A DNA stretch of 64,000 nt from CAVWTN01 sp963757945 (GCA_963757945.1 CAVWTN010000002.1:992001-1056000); one strand, 5' to 3'. Shown: positions 53,460-62,222, counted from the stretch's first letter. Made by a program: numbers and translations. Notes: generated by a model not told the origin, from the letters alone.

Positions 53460-54179
53460 GTGCTCACGCTACCGTATTCGGCCGACGCGCGCCCGCTGGT
53501 GGTGGCGGTGTACCGCGCGGCGCCGCCGCAGACGCCCGACACGCCGCCGCACGTCGAGCTTCTCTTCCAAGGCGTCGACGCCGGCCGCGTCCGCATCGAG
53601 ATCAGGGCGAACGGTCCGATCGGCGAAGTCTATCTCGCGAGCAACGCGATCTTGCGATGCTCTCCGCACGCCGGTTCCCTGCAAGGGCTGCATGCACTGC
53701 CTGCGAGCGGCGCCGTCCGCGTGCAGGCCGTCGGCGCGGACGGCCGACCGGCCGGCGATACAAACGTGTTCGCAGGCACCTTCGACACCGCGGTGACGCG
53801 TCAGGATTGCGATGTGGAGACCGGCGCCCACCGCGACGACTTCTCCGCGCTGCGACTGGGCGTGCTAGGGGGCTATCGCTTCTTCACGCAGACGGGCGGC
53901 GAGCAGTTCATCCCGGGCGACGCACGAATGCATCCGGTCGAGCGTTACACGCTGCGCTTCGATGCGTCCGTCGAGAAGCCGATCTTCGAAGGAGCAGGGG
54001 TCGCTCTGCGCGGGCCTTCCGAATGCGAACTGACCGAAGATGCAGCGGCCGTCGTCGTACGCTGGCAAGACCGCAATCGCGCAGGCGTCCGTGAATTCGG
54101 CCTGTTCATCTTCGCAGGAGCATTCGCGATCGGAGCGAGCATGCTGGTCGAGCTCGTGAAGCCGCGCTTCCTCGAATAG
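53460..54179 (+). CDS. Membrane protein of unknown function; true start probably upstream
   Basis: The protein from GTG 53460 has 239 aa with an extracytoplasmic-looking domain (LLFQGVDAGRVRIEIRANGPIGEVYLAS, three or four cysteines) and one C-terminal hydrophobic helix (EFGLFIFAGAFAIGASMLVELV). In the same frame, directly upstream, codons 53403-53459 encode a perfect hydrophobic N-terminal anchor (IVWGSLGFIIIGAALYGAKV) with no ATG, GTG or TTG in front of it. A start at a rare codon or a sequence error is likely. The gene follows the FecR-like gene by less than 70 bases and precedes the cobalamin riboswitch. No family is recognised. Confidence 0.6.
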   Translation: MLTLPYSADARPLVVAVYRAAPPQTPDTPPHVELLFQGVDAGRVRIEIRANGPIGEVYLASNAILRCSPHAGSLQGLHALPASGAVRVQAVGADGRPAGDTNVFAGTFDTAVTRQDCDVETGAHRDDFSALRLGVLGGYRFFTQTGGEQFIPGDARMHPVERYTLRFDASVEKPIFEGAGVALRGPSECELTEDAAAVVVRWQDRNRAGVREFGLFIFAGAFAIGASMLVELVKPRFLE

Positions 54180-54211
54180 CCGCTTTCGCGCGATCCGCGC
54201 GAGGGACCAGG

Positions 54212-54387
54212 AACGGCGCTCATCGGCAAGAAGAGCATCCGGGTTCGCGTGCGCGGGAAGCCGGTGAGAAGCCGGCACGGTCGCGCCACTGTCAGCGGGG
54301 AGCCGCCGGGCGTCACGGTCTTCGGATTCGGAAGGCGCACGGCACATAGGCATCGATCCGCGGAGTCAGGATACCGGCGCGCGAGCC
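54212..54387 (+). promoter_or_regulatory. Cobalamin riboswitch
   Basis: The region contains the core of a cobalamin (adenosylcobalamin-class) riboswitch: GGGAAGCCGGTGAGAAGCC at 54255, the B12 box GCGCCACTG at 54283-54291 and the distal GAGTCAGGATACC at 54363-54375. Together these follow the conserved order P3-loop, B12 box, P6 and the closing half. The outer helix P1 is estimated from GGCGCTC near 54215 and GAGCC near 54383. The exact boundaries are approximate. It lies in the leader of btuB, 41 bases before the ATG, and should repress expression when cobalamin is plentiful. Confidence 0.92.
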
Positions 54388-54428
54388 AAAGCTCACACTT
54401 CAACCTCGCGAAAAGGTTTGTGTCTCCG

Positions 54429-56369
54429 ATGAAGATCGTACGCGCCGGCACTATTGCCGCGCTTCTCCTTGCTGCTTGCGCCGCGGGCGCAAGCGCCGCG
54501 CCGGCTTCGGCGGCCGGCCCCGCTCCGGCTACTCCCTCCCCATCGCCGTCTGCGAGTTCCGCACCCGCGGATCTGCCCGAGATCGGCCGTGTCTTTACCA
54601 GCGACCGGCAAACGGAACCGATTTCCAACACGACGCGTCCGACGTTCGTCGTCGATCGCCATACGATCGAAGGCGCGGGTTGGCGCAGCGTCTCCGAGGC
54701 GCTCGGTGATGTTCCCGGCGTCAACGTCTTCTCATACGGCGCCTTCGGTTCGACCACGAATCTGGGGATTCGCGGAACGACGTCCTCGCAAACACTCGTG
54801 TTGCGCGACGGCGTTCCGCTCAATCTGGGCTCGATCGGATCGTTCGATCTCGGCTCCCTTTCGACGCTCGGCATCGAGCGCATCGAAATCGTGGAAAGCG
54901 GTTCTTCAACGCTCTACGGTTCGAGTGCGACCGGCGGCGTCATCAATTTGATCGGGACCACGAAGGCGGCACAGCCGTACGTTCGGCTCTCGACCGGCAC
55001 GTTCGGAGACAACGACGTCGCCGGCCAGTTCGGCGTAGGCGGGCTCGTCGTCTCGCTCGAGCGGCACGTCGCGCAGAATCAGTACGACTATCCGGCCTTC
55101 GCTTTCCCGGGAACGGCGGCTCAGCCCGCCGGCACGCGCGCGAACGACGACGCGCTGCAGAGCGCGCTGCGCCTTTCGTACTCCGCGAAGCTCGCGGACG
55201 GCTGGACGGCGCGCCTCTCCGGCGGCAGCACTTCGATCGCGCTCGGAGTCCCGGGTTCGCTCCAGTTCGGAGCGACGCCCGACAATCGCCAGCAGACCTC
55301 GCAAAACGACGGGCAAATCGATCTCGCGCGCTCCGCCGGAGCCGGAACGCTCACGTTCACCGCAGCCGGCTCCAATCAGCGATTGGCATACATCGACCGC
55401 ACCGCGTTCGGAGGGGAGAGCGATACCTTCGATAGCCGAACGCAGGCCTCGCTTCGCTATGCCCTCTCCGGCGCACGTGACGATCTCGTTACCGGCATCG
55501 ATCTGGCCCGGGCAAGCGGCCTGCTCTCGCAGGGTGGAGCGTTCGGCTTCCCGGAGTTCGGCGTCGCGCAGTCGCAAGCGGCCGCGTACGCGCAGATCGG
55601 TTATCTTCCCGCGAAAGCGACGCGCTTGACGTTCGGCTTGCGCGCGGAGAACGATTCGCCGCATGCGGGCGCGATCGCTCCGTCGTTCGGCGTGAAGGCC
55701 GGCCTCGGGCAAGCACGCATCAGCGCAAACGTTGCGGAATCCTTTCGCGTGCCGGATTTTGACGAACTTTATTATCCCGGCTTCGGGAACCCCAACCTCG
55801 TTCCCGAGCGACTCTCCAATTACGATGTCACCTTCGCCCTCCCGACGCTCGCAGGCGGAGTCTCCCTCGGCTACTTCGGGCGCAGCGGCGCAAACCTGAT
55901 CTCGACGGTTTGCAACGCGAGCTTCCTCTGCGAGCCGGTGAACATCAGCCGCTCGACCGTCAGCGGTCTGCAACTCACGGCAAACACCCGCGCCTACCAT
56001 CACGTCCGCCTCACGACGAGCGTCACGAACCTCTATCGCGCGCTCGGTTTCGACGCAACGAACCTCGAGAGCCGCCTCCCGAGCACGCCGCCGATCGTCG
56101 CGACGCTCGGCCTCGAACGCGACTTCGACGGCGGGCCCGTCGCCTGGGGCGCACGCGTCCGCGTCGTCGCCCCGCGTTTGAACGACGCGACGGTGGCACC
56201 GGACCCCTACGACGGCTACACGTTAGGCGATGCGTACGTGCGCTATCGCTTCGCGAAGGGCGCCGTCGCATCGTTGCGCGTGAAGAATCTCGGAAACGAG
56301 CGTTACGAACCGGTCTACGGCTACCCCGCCCCCGGCCGGACCGTCACGTTCGAACTCTCGACCCGCTGA
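54429..56369 (+). CDS. btuB: TonB-dependent cobalamin receptor
   Basis: Outer-membrane TonB-dependent receptor, 646 aa, with Sec signal peptide (MKIVRAGTIAALLLAACAAGASAAPASA). The plug domain includes FGSTTNLGIRGTTSSQTLVLRDGVPLN and IERIEIVESGSSTLYGSSATGGVINLIG, both classic. The barrel runs from there to the C-terminal strand GRTVTFELSTR. The ATG at 54429 lies after the riboswitch; a longer frame through the riboswitch is not real. Because a cobalamin riboswitch controls it and a BtuF-like gene follows, vitamin B12 or related corrinoids are the likely substrate. It has no visible BtuC/D partner here. Confidence 0.93.
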   Translation: MKIVRAGTIAALLLAACAAGASAAPASAAGPAPATPSPSPSASSAPADLPEIGRVFTSDRQTEPISNTTRPTFVVDRHTIEGAGWRSVSEALGDVPGVNVFSYGAFGSTTNLGIRGTTSSQTLVLRDGVPLNLGSIGSFDLGSLSTLGIERIEIVESGSSTLYGSSATGGVINLIGTTKAAQPYVRLSTGTFGDNDVAGQFGVGGLVVSLERHVAQNQYDYPAFAFPGTAAQPAGTRANDDALQSALRLSYSAKLADGWTARLSGGSTSIALGVPGSLQFGATPDNRQQTSQNDGQIDLARSAGAGTLTFTAAGSNQRLAYIDRTAFGGESDTFDSRTQASLRYALSGARDDLVTGIDLARASGLLSQGGAFGFPEFGVAQSQAAAYAQIGYLPAKATRLTFGLRAENDSPHAGAIAPSFGVKAGLGQARISANVAESFRVPDFDELYYPGFGNPNLVPERLSNYDVTFALPTLAGGVSLGYFGRSGANLISTVCNASFLCEPVNISRSTVSGLQLTANTRAYHHVRLTTSVTNLYRALGFDATNLESRLPSTPPIVATLGLERDFDGGPVAWGARVRVVAPRLNDATVAPDPYDGYTLGDAYVRYRFAKGAVASLRVKNLGNERYEPVYGYPAPGRTVTFELSTR

Positions 56370-56469
56370 ACCGCCGGTTTCTCGGCGAGCAGGCGCGCAC
56401 TGCTCGCTGAGAAATCGCTGTTCTCGTGCGCTTCGCTGCTTGGCGCGCTCGTCGCGCTCCGTCGTGACG

Positions 56470-57384
56470 ATGCGGATCGTCAGCCTCCTGCCCTCGGCGA
56501 CGGAGATCGTCTGCGCGCTCGGCTTGCGCGACGCCCTGGCCGGCGTCACGCACGATTGCGACTTCCCGGCCGACGTGGCCGGCCTGCCGCGCGTGACGAA
56601 GCTGCTGCTCGCCGGCGGGCGCGCTCCCGGCGAGAGCCGCTCGGCGGCGATCGATCGGAAGGTGAAAGAGACACTCCACGCCGGCGGGAGCCTCTATGAC
56701 GTCGATGTCGCGGCGATCGAGCGGCTCGAACCCGGCCTGATCGTCACGCAACAGTCCTGCAGCGTATGTTTCGTCGCCCCGGAGACCGTCGTGCGCGCGA
56801 CCGAGCGGATGAAGGGACATCCGAACGTCGTCTTTCTCGAACCGCGTTCGCTCGAGGACGTCTACGCGAACATCCTCACCGTCGCGGAGGCCGCCGGGGT
56901 CGCGCAGCGCGGCACCGAACTCGTCGCCGGATTGCGAGCGCGCGCGCAAGCGCTTGCGCGGCGCACGGCGGCGCTCCCGAAGCGGCGAACCGCGGTCCTG
57001 ATTTGGACGGATCCGCTGATGGGGAGCGGCCAATGGACGCCGGAACTCATCGAACTCGCGGGCGGGCTGCCCGTCGTCGCCTTCCCCGGCGCCGATGCGC
57101 GCGCGATCTCGTGGGAACAACTGGCATCGGCCGATCCGGAGGTCGTCATCGTCGCGCTGCCGGGCATGCGCTTGAAGGCGGCCGCAACTGCTCTCGAAGA
57201 TCTGCGCCGCTCGGAACGGCGCTGGAGTGCGTTCGCAAAGCGACGCCGCGTGGCGTTGCTCGACGGACACTGGTACGCGAATCGCCCGAGCCCCCGCCTG
57301 ATCGATACGGCCGAGCGCTTCGCGGCGGCGATTCACCCGGAGATCGCGGATGACTGCAGCCTTGAAGGTCTCATCCTGACCTAA
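56470..57384 (+). CDS. btuF: BtuF-like cobalamin-binding protein without signal peptide
   Basis: A 304-residue protein of the helical-backbone metal receptor family (PF01497 type). RIVSLLPSATEIVCALGLRDALAGVTHDCDFP opens it, and the segment TQQSCSVCFVAPETV with its Cys pair is typical of a cobalamin-binding subgroup. VVAFPGADARAISWEQLASADPEVVIVALPG and HWYANRPSPRLIDTAER are the C-terminal blocks. It has no signal peptide, unusual for a true periplasmic BtuF but known in this subgroup. The ATG at 56470 matches the conserved N-terminus; two upstream in-frame starts exist. It lies 100 bases after btuB and is probably cotranscribed. Confidence 0.85.
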   Translation: MRIVSLLPSATEIVCALGLRDALAGVTHDCDFPADVAGLPRVTKLLLAGGRAPGESRSAAIDRKVKETLHAGGSLYDVDVAAIERLEPGLIVTQQSCSVCFVAPETVVRATERMKGHPNVVFLEPRSLEDVYANILTVAEAAGVAQRGTELVAGLRARAQALARRTAALPKRRTAVLIWTDPLMGSGQWTPELIELAGGLPVVAFPGADARAISWEQLASADPEVVIVALPGMRLKAAATALEDLRRSERRWSAFAKRRRVALLDGHWYANRPSPRLIDTAERFAAAIHPEIADDCSLEGLILT

Positions 57385-57399
57385 TGCTCTCCGTCTTCG

Positions 57400-57504
57400 A
57401 TGATTTTCGAAAGCACGGACCGTGACGGGTTCGAACGCTTCACCGACACGCTCGGAAAGGAGTGCGAACTGACTGTGCTGCGATTAGTGCTTTCGTACTA
57501 CTGA
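57400..57504 (+). pseudogene. Short frame, possible remnant of an AraC-type regulator N-terminus
   Basis: A 34-codon frame (ATG 57400 to TGA 57502) reads MIFESTDRDGFERFTDTLGKE and then loses resemblance. The start is reminiscent of the N-terminus of some AraC-family proteins. It lies in the 245-base spacer between btuF and tyrosinase with no Shine-Dalgarno sequence. The rest of the spacer (57505-57629) contains only a small GCGAGT-GA-ACTCGC hairpin followed by five T at 57557-57578. This may simply be noise. Confidence 0.2.
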
Positions 57505-57629
57505 TCGAGGAACGCATCCGGCCCTCACTTAACGTCCCTCAACCGATTTTGAATTGCGAGTGAACTCGCGCGTTTTTCCTAAGCCGCTGCACACCAACGC
57601 ATCGATGCTCACCGCGAGGTACGCATGAG

Positions 57630-59165
57630 ATGAACATTCGCAAGAACGTGTGGGAGCTCGGAGACGATTGGGCTGATCCGATTCTTTGGTACGCACGCGC
57701 CGTCGCCGACATGCAGACGCGACCGCTCACCGATCCGACGAGCTGGCGTTTCTACGGGGCCATGCACGGCATCGACGACGGTCTCTGGCGCCAACAGGGA
57801 TATCTCGCGTCTGGCGAATCGCAGCCGGCAAGCGGCGTTCAAGATACGTTCTGGAGTCAGTGCCAGCATGGCACCTGGTACTTCCTGCCCTGGCACCGCG
57901 GCTATCTCTTGATGTTCGAGGAGAACGTGCGCGCGACGGTGGCCAAACTCGGCGGCCCCGCAGACTGGACGCTTCCGTACTGGAACTACTTCAAGACCGG
58001 GCAATCAGCGTTGCCGCCCGCCTTCGCGGCGAAGCAGCTGCCGGACGGCACGCCGAATGCGCTCTACGTCGCCCAGCGCTTCGGCCCGAACAACGATGGA
58101 AACGTCTTCATCGATCTTTCGCAAGTGAATCTGAGCGCTCTCGGCGACACGGACTTCACGGGGCCGGGCAACGGCGGTTCGCCGGGCTTTGGCGGTGTCG
58201 ATACCGGTTTCGAACACGGCGGAGCGACGCATGGCGACTTGGAGTCGCAACCGCATGACATGGTACACGTGCTCGTCGGCGGCCAGGATCCGTCCGGCCG
58301 GCAACTGCCGGGGTTGATGTCGGATCCCGATACCGCGGGGCTGGATCCGATCTTCTGGCTGCATCACGCGAACATCGATCGTCTCTGGGAGGTCTGGCTG
58401 CAGCAGTCGGGCGCACGTGCCGATCCCTCGGACGCGAACTGGATCGACGGGCCGGCGAAGATCGGCGAGCGCGCCTTCGTCATGCCCAAACCGGATGCAT
58501 CGACCTGGACCTACACGCCCGGGGGAATGACGGATCTGTCGAACCTGGGCTATACGTACGACGATTTCTCGCCGGCCGGAGCGCCGGCGCAGCCGATTGC
58601 TCCCGGACCACCTCCGGCGCCGGCCGCGCGCGCCGGAGGCGGCGGCGGAAGCGGGGGAGGAGCGCCCGTGGGGCCAGGCAAGAACGTCGAGTTGGTCGGT
58701 GCCAGCCAGGGCGGGCTGAACGTCCTCGGGTCCGAGGTCGCGACCTCGGTCAAGCTGGATCCGGCAACGCGGCGCAAGGTGACCGCCACGTTCGCGGCGG
58801 CCGTGCCCGACTCGGAACGCGATCGCGTTTTTCTCAATCTGGAGAACGTCACGGGCCTCTCCGACGCGACGCGCTTCAACGTGTACGTCGGTGTGCCCCA
58901 AGGCACGAATCCTGCGGACCATCCCGAACGGCTCGCCGGCAGCGTCGCGCTCTTCGGCGTGCGCAAGGCGAGCAAACCTGACGGCGACCATGCGGGAGCC
59001 GGCCTGAATTTCGTCCTCGACATCACGAGGATCGCATCGGACCTGCACCTGGAGGGCAATCTGGAGAAGGACGCCGTCGACGTACGCATCGTACCGGCCA
59101 AGCCGGTGCCGGATGCGGCGAATGTGAGCGTCGGGCGCATCAGCCTGTATCGCCAAGGTCGATGA
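57630..59165 (+). CDS. Tyrosinase (type 3 copper monooxygenase)
   Basis: A 511-residue type 3 copper enzyme predicted to hydroxylate monophenols and oxidise catechols to quinones. The CuA histidines are His46 (YGAMHGI), His80 (CQHGTWYF) and His89 (LPWHRGYL). The CuB histidines are His209 and His213 (QPHDMVHVLVGG) and the pair at 245-246 in DPIFWLHHANIDRLWEVW. Cys78 precedes His80 by two residues, the Cys-X-His spacing that forms a thioether bridge in fungal tyrosinases. After a Gly/Pro linker (residues about 320-350) a C-terminal beta domain of about 150 residues follows that resembles the C-terminal domain of plant polyphenol oxidases. There is no signal peptide. It is followed after 10 bases by a DUF2182 gene. 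Confidence 0.93.
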   Translation: MNIRKNVWELGDDWADPILWYARAVADMQTRPLTDPTSWRFYGAMHGIDDGLWRQQGYLASGESQPASGVQDTFWSQCQHGTWYFLPWHRGYLLMFEENVRATVAKLGGPADWTLPYWNYFKTGQSALPPAFAAKQLPDGTPNALYVAQRFGPNNDGNVFIDLSQVNLSALGDTDFTGPGNGGSPGFGGVDTGFEHGGATHGDLESQPHDMVHVLVGGQDPSGRQLPGLMSDPDTAGLDPIFWLHHANIDRLWEVWLQQSGARADPSDANWIDGPAKIGERAFVMPKPDASTWTYTPGGMTDLSNLGYTYDDFSPAGAPAQPIAPGPPPAPAARAGGGGGSGGGAPVGPGKNVELVGASQGGLNVLGSEVATSVKLDPATRRKVTATFAAAVPDSERDRVFLNLENVTGLSDATRFNVYVGVPQGTNPADHPERLAGSVALFGVRKASKPDGDHAGAGLNFVLDITRIASDLHLEGNLEKDAVDVRIVPAKPVPDAANVSVGRISLYRQGR

Positions 59166-59175
59166 AACGGCGCCG

Positions 59176-59970
59176 GTGACGGAAGCGGCGCGCGCACGCC
59201 GTTGCGTCAGACTCCCCGTCCTGGCGGCGAGCGGTGCCGCTTGGGCGTGGCTCGCCGTCGCGCGGTCGGGCGTGAGCGCTCCCATGCTGTGCGGCGTCCG
59301 CAGCGTTGAACCGATGGTGAGCGCTTCTGCCGTGCACTTGATGCTGGCGGCGAACCCGCCGGCTGCACTTGCTTGCGGTTGGACGCTGATGGTCGCCGCG
59401 ATGATGCTGCCCGCGCTGTGCGCTCCGCTCGCGCACGTGGGCAGCCGCGTCCTCGCGCACCGCCGCGCGTGGGCGCTCGCGATCTTCCTTGCCGCATACT
59501 TCGCGGTGTGGCTCATCGCGGGCGTTCCCATCCTGGCGGCGGCGTTCGCTCTTCGCTTCCTCGCGCCGAATCCGACGGTCACCTTCTGCTTCGTCGCGGC
59601 CTTGGCGCTACTGTGGCAGACGTCGCCGCTCAAACAACGTTGCCTCAACGGTTGTCACGCGCGTCCGGCGATTCTCGCCTTCGGTCGCGCAGGCGACTGG
59701 AGCGTCGCGCGCTACGGCGCGTCCTACGCGACCTGGTGTGCGGGATCGTGCTGGAGCTTCATGCTGCTCGTCAGCGCCGCATCGGCACGGCATCTCCCGT
59801 TGATGCTGTTCGCCGCGGCGTGGGTGCTCGCAGAGCGCCTCGAGCGGCCGCGAGCGCCACGCTGGCGCTTCGCCGGCATCGGCAAGGCGCTGCGACTGGT
59901 TCGGGGTCGCGCCGCGGCCGTATCCTGCGGCGTCTTCGCGACGCTACCACGACTGCCGTCCAAGGCCTGA
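59176..59970 (+). CDS. DUF2182 integral membrane protein
   Basis: A 264-residue polytopic membrane protein of the DUF2182 family (predicted metal-binding integral membrane protein). The signature GWTLMVAAMMLPALCAPL is at residues about 68-85, and WQTSPLKQRCLNGCHARP with two cysteines and a His follows a hydrophobic pair. The C-terminal part has AGSCWSFMLLV and another membrane segment. Around six helices are seen. It begins with GTG 10 bases after the tyrosinase stop, a tight pair. The family has no proven role. The link to a copper enzyme suggests copper handling, but this is inference. Confidence 0.82.
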   Translation: MTEAARARRCVRLPVLAASGAAWAWLAVARSGVSAPMLCGVRSVEPMVSASAVHLMLAANPPAALACGWTLMVAAMMLPALCAPLAHVGSRVLAHRRAWALAIFLAAYFAVWLIAGVPILAAAFALRFLAPNPTVTFCFVAALALLWQTSPLKQRCLNGCHARPAILAFGRAGDWSVARYGASYATWCAGSCWSFMLLVSAASARHLPLMLFAAAWVLAERLERPRAPRWRFAGIGKALRLVRGRAAAVSCGVFATLPRLPSKA

Positions 59971-60031
59971 ACTCGCCGCTTCTTCGAGAGGCTGAAGGAG
60001 ACATCAACGAAAATCCGCGAAGCTGAGCGCG

Positions 60032-60478
60032 TCAGTTCGGACGGCGCAGCATCTTGCGAACCGCGTCGACATGGTCCTGTTCGCTGAAGATCTGCTGCCG
60101 CGCCAACTCTTCGAGCGCGATGTCGTCCGTTGCCGCCGCTTCCGTCGCGAGTTCGCGATAGGCGCGCAGCGCTTGTTCTTCGAACTCGAGCGCCTCCCTG
60201 AGGATTTCATCGAGCGTGCGCGCGTGCGACTCGCCGGCGCTCGCCACGATGACGGGGATCTCTCCCCCCAGCGACGTGATCTTCTCGCCGATCAAGACGC
60301 TGTGCGCGATCCCTTCATCGGCTTGTTCGCGCAGCCACTTCTGGATCGGAATCCGGTTATGGCCCATGATCAGGAAGGAGTAATGCAGATAGCGGATGAT
60401 CCCCGCGACCTCGTGCGCGTAAATCCGGCCCAAGATCTGCAATGCGGCACTCTGCGTTTGGCCCTGCTGGTCTGGCAT
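60032..60478 (-). CDS. Ferritin-like (bacterioferritin/Dps-type) protein
   Basis: A 148-residue four-helix-bundle protein resembling bacterioferritin. The glutamates of the di-iron site are visible: HEVAGIIRYLHYSFL in helix A (Glu 23), WLREQADEGIAHSVLIGEKI in helix B (Glu and His of the ExxH pattern), ILREALEFEEQALRAYREL in helix C, and RQQIFSEQDHVDAVRKML in helix D. The haem-binding Met of typical Bfr is not clear, so it may be a non-haem form. GAGGAG precedes the ATG by about five bases. It is convergent with DUF2182 and separate from the carotenoid-like gene. Confidence 0.85.
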   Translation of the reverse strand: MPDQQGQTQSAALQILGRIYAHEVAGIIRYLHYSFLIMGHNRIPIQKWLREQADEGIAHSVLIGEKITSLGGEIPVIVASAGESHARTLDEILREALEFEEQALRAYRELATEAAATDDIALEELARQQIFSEQDHVDAVRKMLRRPN

Positions 60479-60561
60479 CTGGTCTCCTCTTGCTTGCGGC
60501 GCGCGGCTGACCGCCGTCCGCCGATGTTCTTAGCCCCCGCCCGCGATTCATTTTGTTCGGC

Positions 60562-60586
60562 TCACCCTTCGAGAGACTCAGGGTGA
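60562..60586. repeat. Short dispersed-type palindrome
   Basis: TCACCCT and AGGGTGA at 60562-60568 and 60580-60586 enclose an 11-base loop (TCGAGAGACTC). This resembles the widespread short palindromic element with the core CCTGAG...CGAAGGG seen in many bacterial genomes. It lies in the 124-base region between the ferritin-like gene start and the stop of the CrtI-like gene. It may act as a terminator for the latter, but no T-run follows. A single copy is visible in the window. Confidence 0.4.
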
Positions 60587-60602
60587 CGATGAGACTAGCC
60601 TT

Positions 60603-62222
60603 TCAAGAGAGGCCCAGCGCCACTCTGAACGGCAGGTGCGCGAGCGCCCGTGGATCGATCGCGCCCGCGGCCATCACGCCGCCGACCATCGCCGGGAAGA
60701 CGCCCGGCGTCACGACGTCTTGCCCGGCGATGTAGAGGCCCTTGATCGGCGTGTACGGTCCGAGATGCGGCGAGAGGAAGCGCCGCGGCGTCACCTCGAT
60801 GCCGTAGATCGCGCCGCGTTGCGCGCCCGTGTACGAAGCGACCGTCGCCGGCGTCGAGAGCTCGTGGTAGACGACGAGCGGCGCGAGCTTCGGGAAGTAC
60901 CGCGCGAACTGCGCCAACAGCTTCTTTTCCAGCACCGCTTTCTTTTGCCGATAATCCGCCTTCGCCGCCGCGTCGCGCGGGCCCATCCAGCCGGTGAACG
61001 CATCGGCATTCGTCATCACGATCAGGTCGGCGGTGTGCTTGGAGCGCGGCCCGGGATCGTACGCGGGATCGTGCAACGATGCGAACGAGACGAACATCAT
61101 CGGCGATTCGCCTGGACCGAACGGATCCTGCCAGAGGTTCGCATTCTGATCCCACGTTTCGAAAAACCAATGATTGTGGACGGTCGCGCCGTGCGCCGCG
61201 ATATCGCCTTCGAAGCCGAGATGCATCACGACCGCACTGTGCGACGGAGCGAACGAGAGAATCTCCTTCGCCCACGCCGAGTCGCGCCAGCTTTCGGGGA
61301 GCAAGCGCCCGACGGTGTTCAAGATGCCGGCATCCGAGATGACGCGCTTCGAGCGAACGATCGTGCCGTCGCTCGTTCGCACTCCGGCCGCCGCACCGCC
61401 CTCCACGAGGATCTCGTCGACCCGCGCGTCGACCAGAGCGCGTCCGCCCGCGCTTTCGATCACCGCGAGCATCCGCCGCGTGAGCCCCGCGGCGCCGCCG
61501 ACGGGGTAGAACGCGCCTCGCGAAAAGCTGCGCGTCACCTTCGCCTGCATCCCGAAGCACGCTTCGGCGGGGATCGCTCCGTAGTCGCACCATTGCGCCC
61601 CGAGGACGGCGCGCAGGCGCGGGTCGCCGATCATTCGCTCGAGCATCTCGTGCACGCTGATCCCGCACCAGCGGTCGATCGCGCGGCGATGGACGGCGGC
61701 GTAGAACGGCTTGAGCGGCTCCGGCAGCCCGCGCAGGATGAACGAGGCGGTGAATGCGTTCGCAGCGGCCTTCAGCGTGCCGAAGTAGGCATCGAGCTGG
61801 GCGGCGGAATCCGGGAAGCTCGCCTTCAGCTGCTCTTGCAGCGCGCTTTCGGGGCGCCTGAACCCGAACTCGAAGCCGTCCGGGAGATGCACGTAGTCGT
61901 AAATGTCGTCGTACTGGAACACCTCGACCGGACCGCCGCAGAGCCACGCGAGCGTGCCGACCGCATCGAGCCCCGGCCCCGCCTCGCTGAGATAATGCAG
62001 CCCGACATCCCACGTGAAGCCGTCGCGCGAGAACGAGTTCGTCGACCCGCCGAGTTCGTGTTGCCGTTCGAGGACGAGGACGCGGCGGTTCAGCTGCGCG
62101 AGGGCCGCCGCGGCCGCCATGCCGCCGCTCCCCGAGCCGATCACGATAGCGTCCCAGCACGTCGCGGCCGGATCAAGAGGAAACTGGGCCGATGTCTGAG
62201 CGACCATGTCAGGGGCGTTCAC
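60603..62222 (-). CDS. CrtI/CRTISO-like FAD-dependent oxidoreductase
   Basis: A 539-residue flavoprotein of the phytoene dehydrogenase/carotenoid isomerase/retinol saturase superfamily. The FAD dinucleotide-binding motif is AIVIGSGSGGMAAAAALAQLNRRVLVLERQ, followed by GGSTNSFSRDGFTWDVGLHYLS. Mid-protein GAFYPVGGAAGLTRRMLAVIE is typical, and the C-terminal block is LYIAGQDVVTPGVFPAMVGGVMAA. The exact reaction (desaturation, isomerisation or saturation of a polyene) is not readable. The start is a GTG at 62222, with ATG 62207 as an alternative. It is divergent from bchE, consistent with a pigment-related role, but it could serve another lipid. Confidence 0.85.
   Translation of the reverse strand: MNAPDMVAQTSAQFPLDPAATCWDAIVIGSGSGGMAAAAALAQLNRRVLVLERQHELGGSTNSFSRDGFTWDVGLHYLSEAGPGLDAVGTLAWLCGGPVEVFQYDDIYDYVHLPDGFEFGFRRPESALQEQLKASFPDSAAQLDAYFGTLKAAANAFTASFILRGLPEPLKPFYAAVHRRAIDRWCGISVHEMLERMIGDPRLRAVLGAQWCDYGAIPAEACFGMQAKVTRSFSRGAFYPVGGAAGLTRRMLAVIESAGGRALVDARVDEILVEGGAAAGVRTSDGTIVRSKRVISDAGILNTVGRLLPESWRDSAWAKEILSFAPSHSAVVMHLGFEGDIAAHGATVHNHWFFETWDQNANLWQDPFGPGESPMMFVSFASLHDPAYDPGPRSKHTADLIVMTNADAFTGWMGPRDAAAKADYRQKKAVLEKKLLAQFARYFPKLAPLVVYHELSTPATVASYTGAQRGAIYGIEVTPRRFLSPHLGPYTPIKGLYIAGQDVVTPGVFPAMVGGVMAAGAIDPRALAHLPFRVALGLS

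Noticed and set aside
54249..54428. N-terminal extension of btuB through the leader
   Set aside because: This sequence is the cobalamin riboswitch. A good signal peptide begins at 54429.
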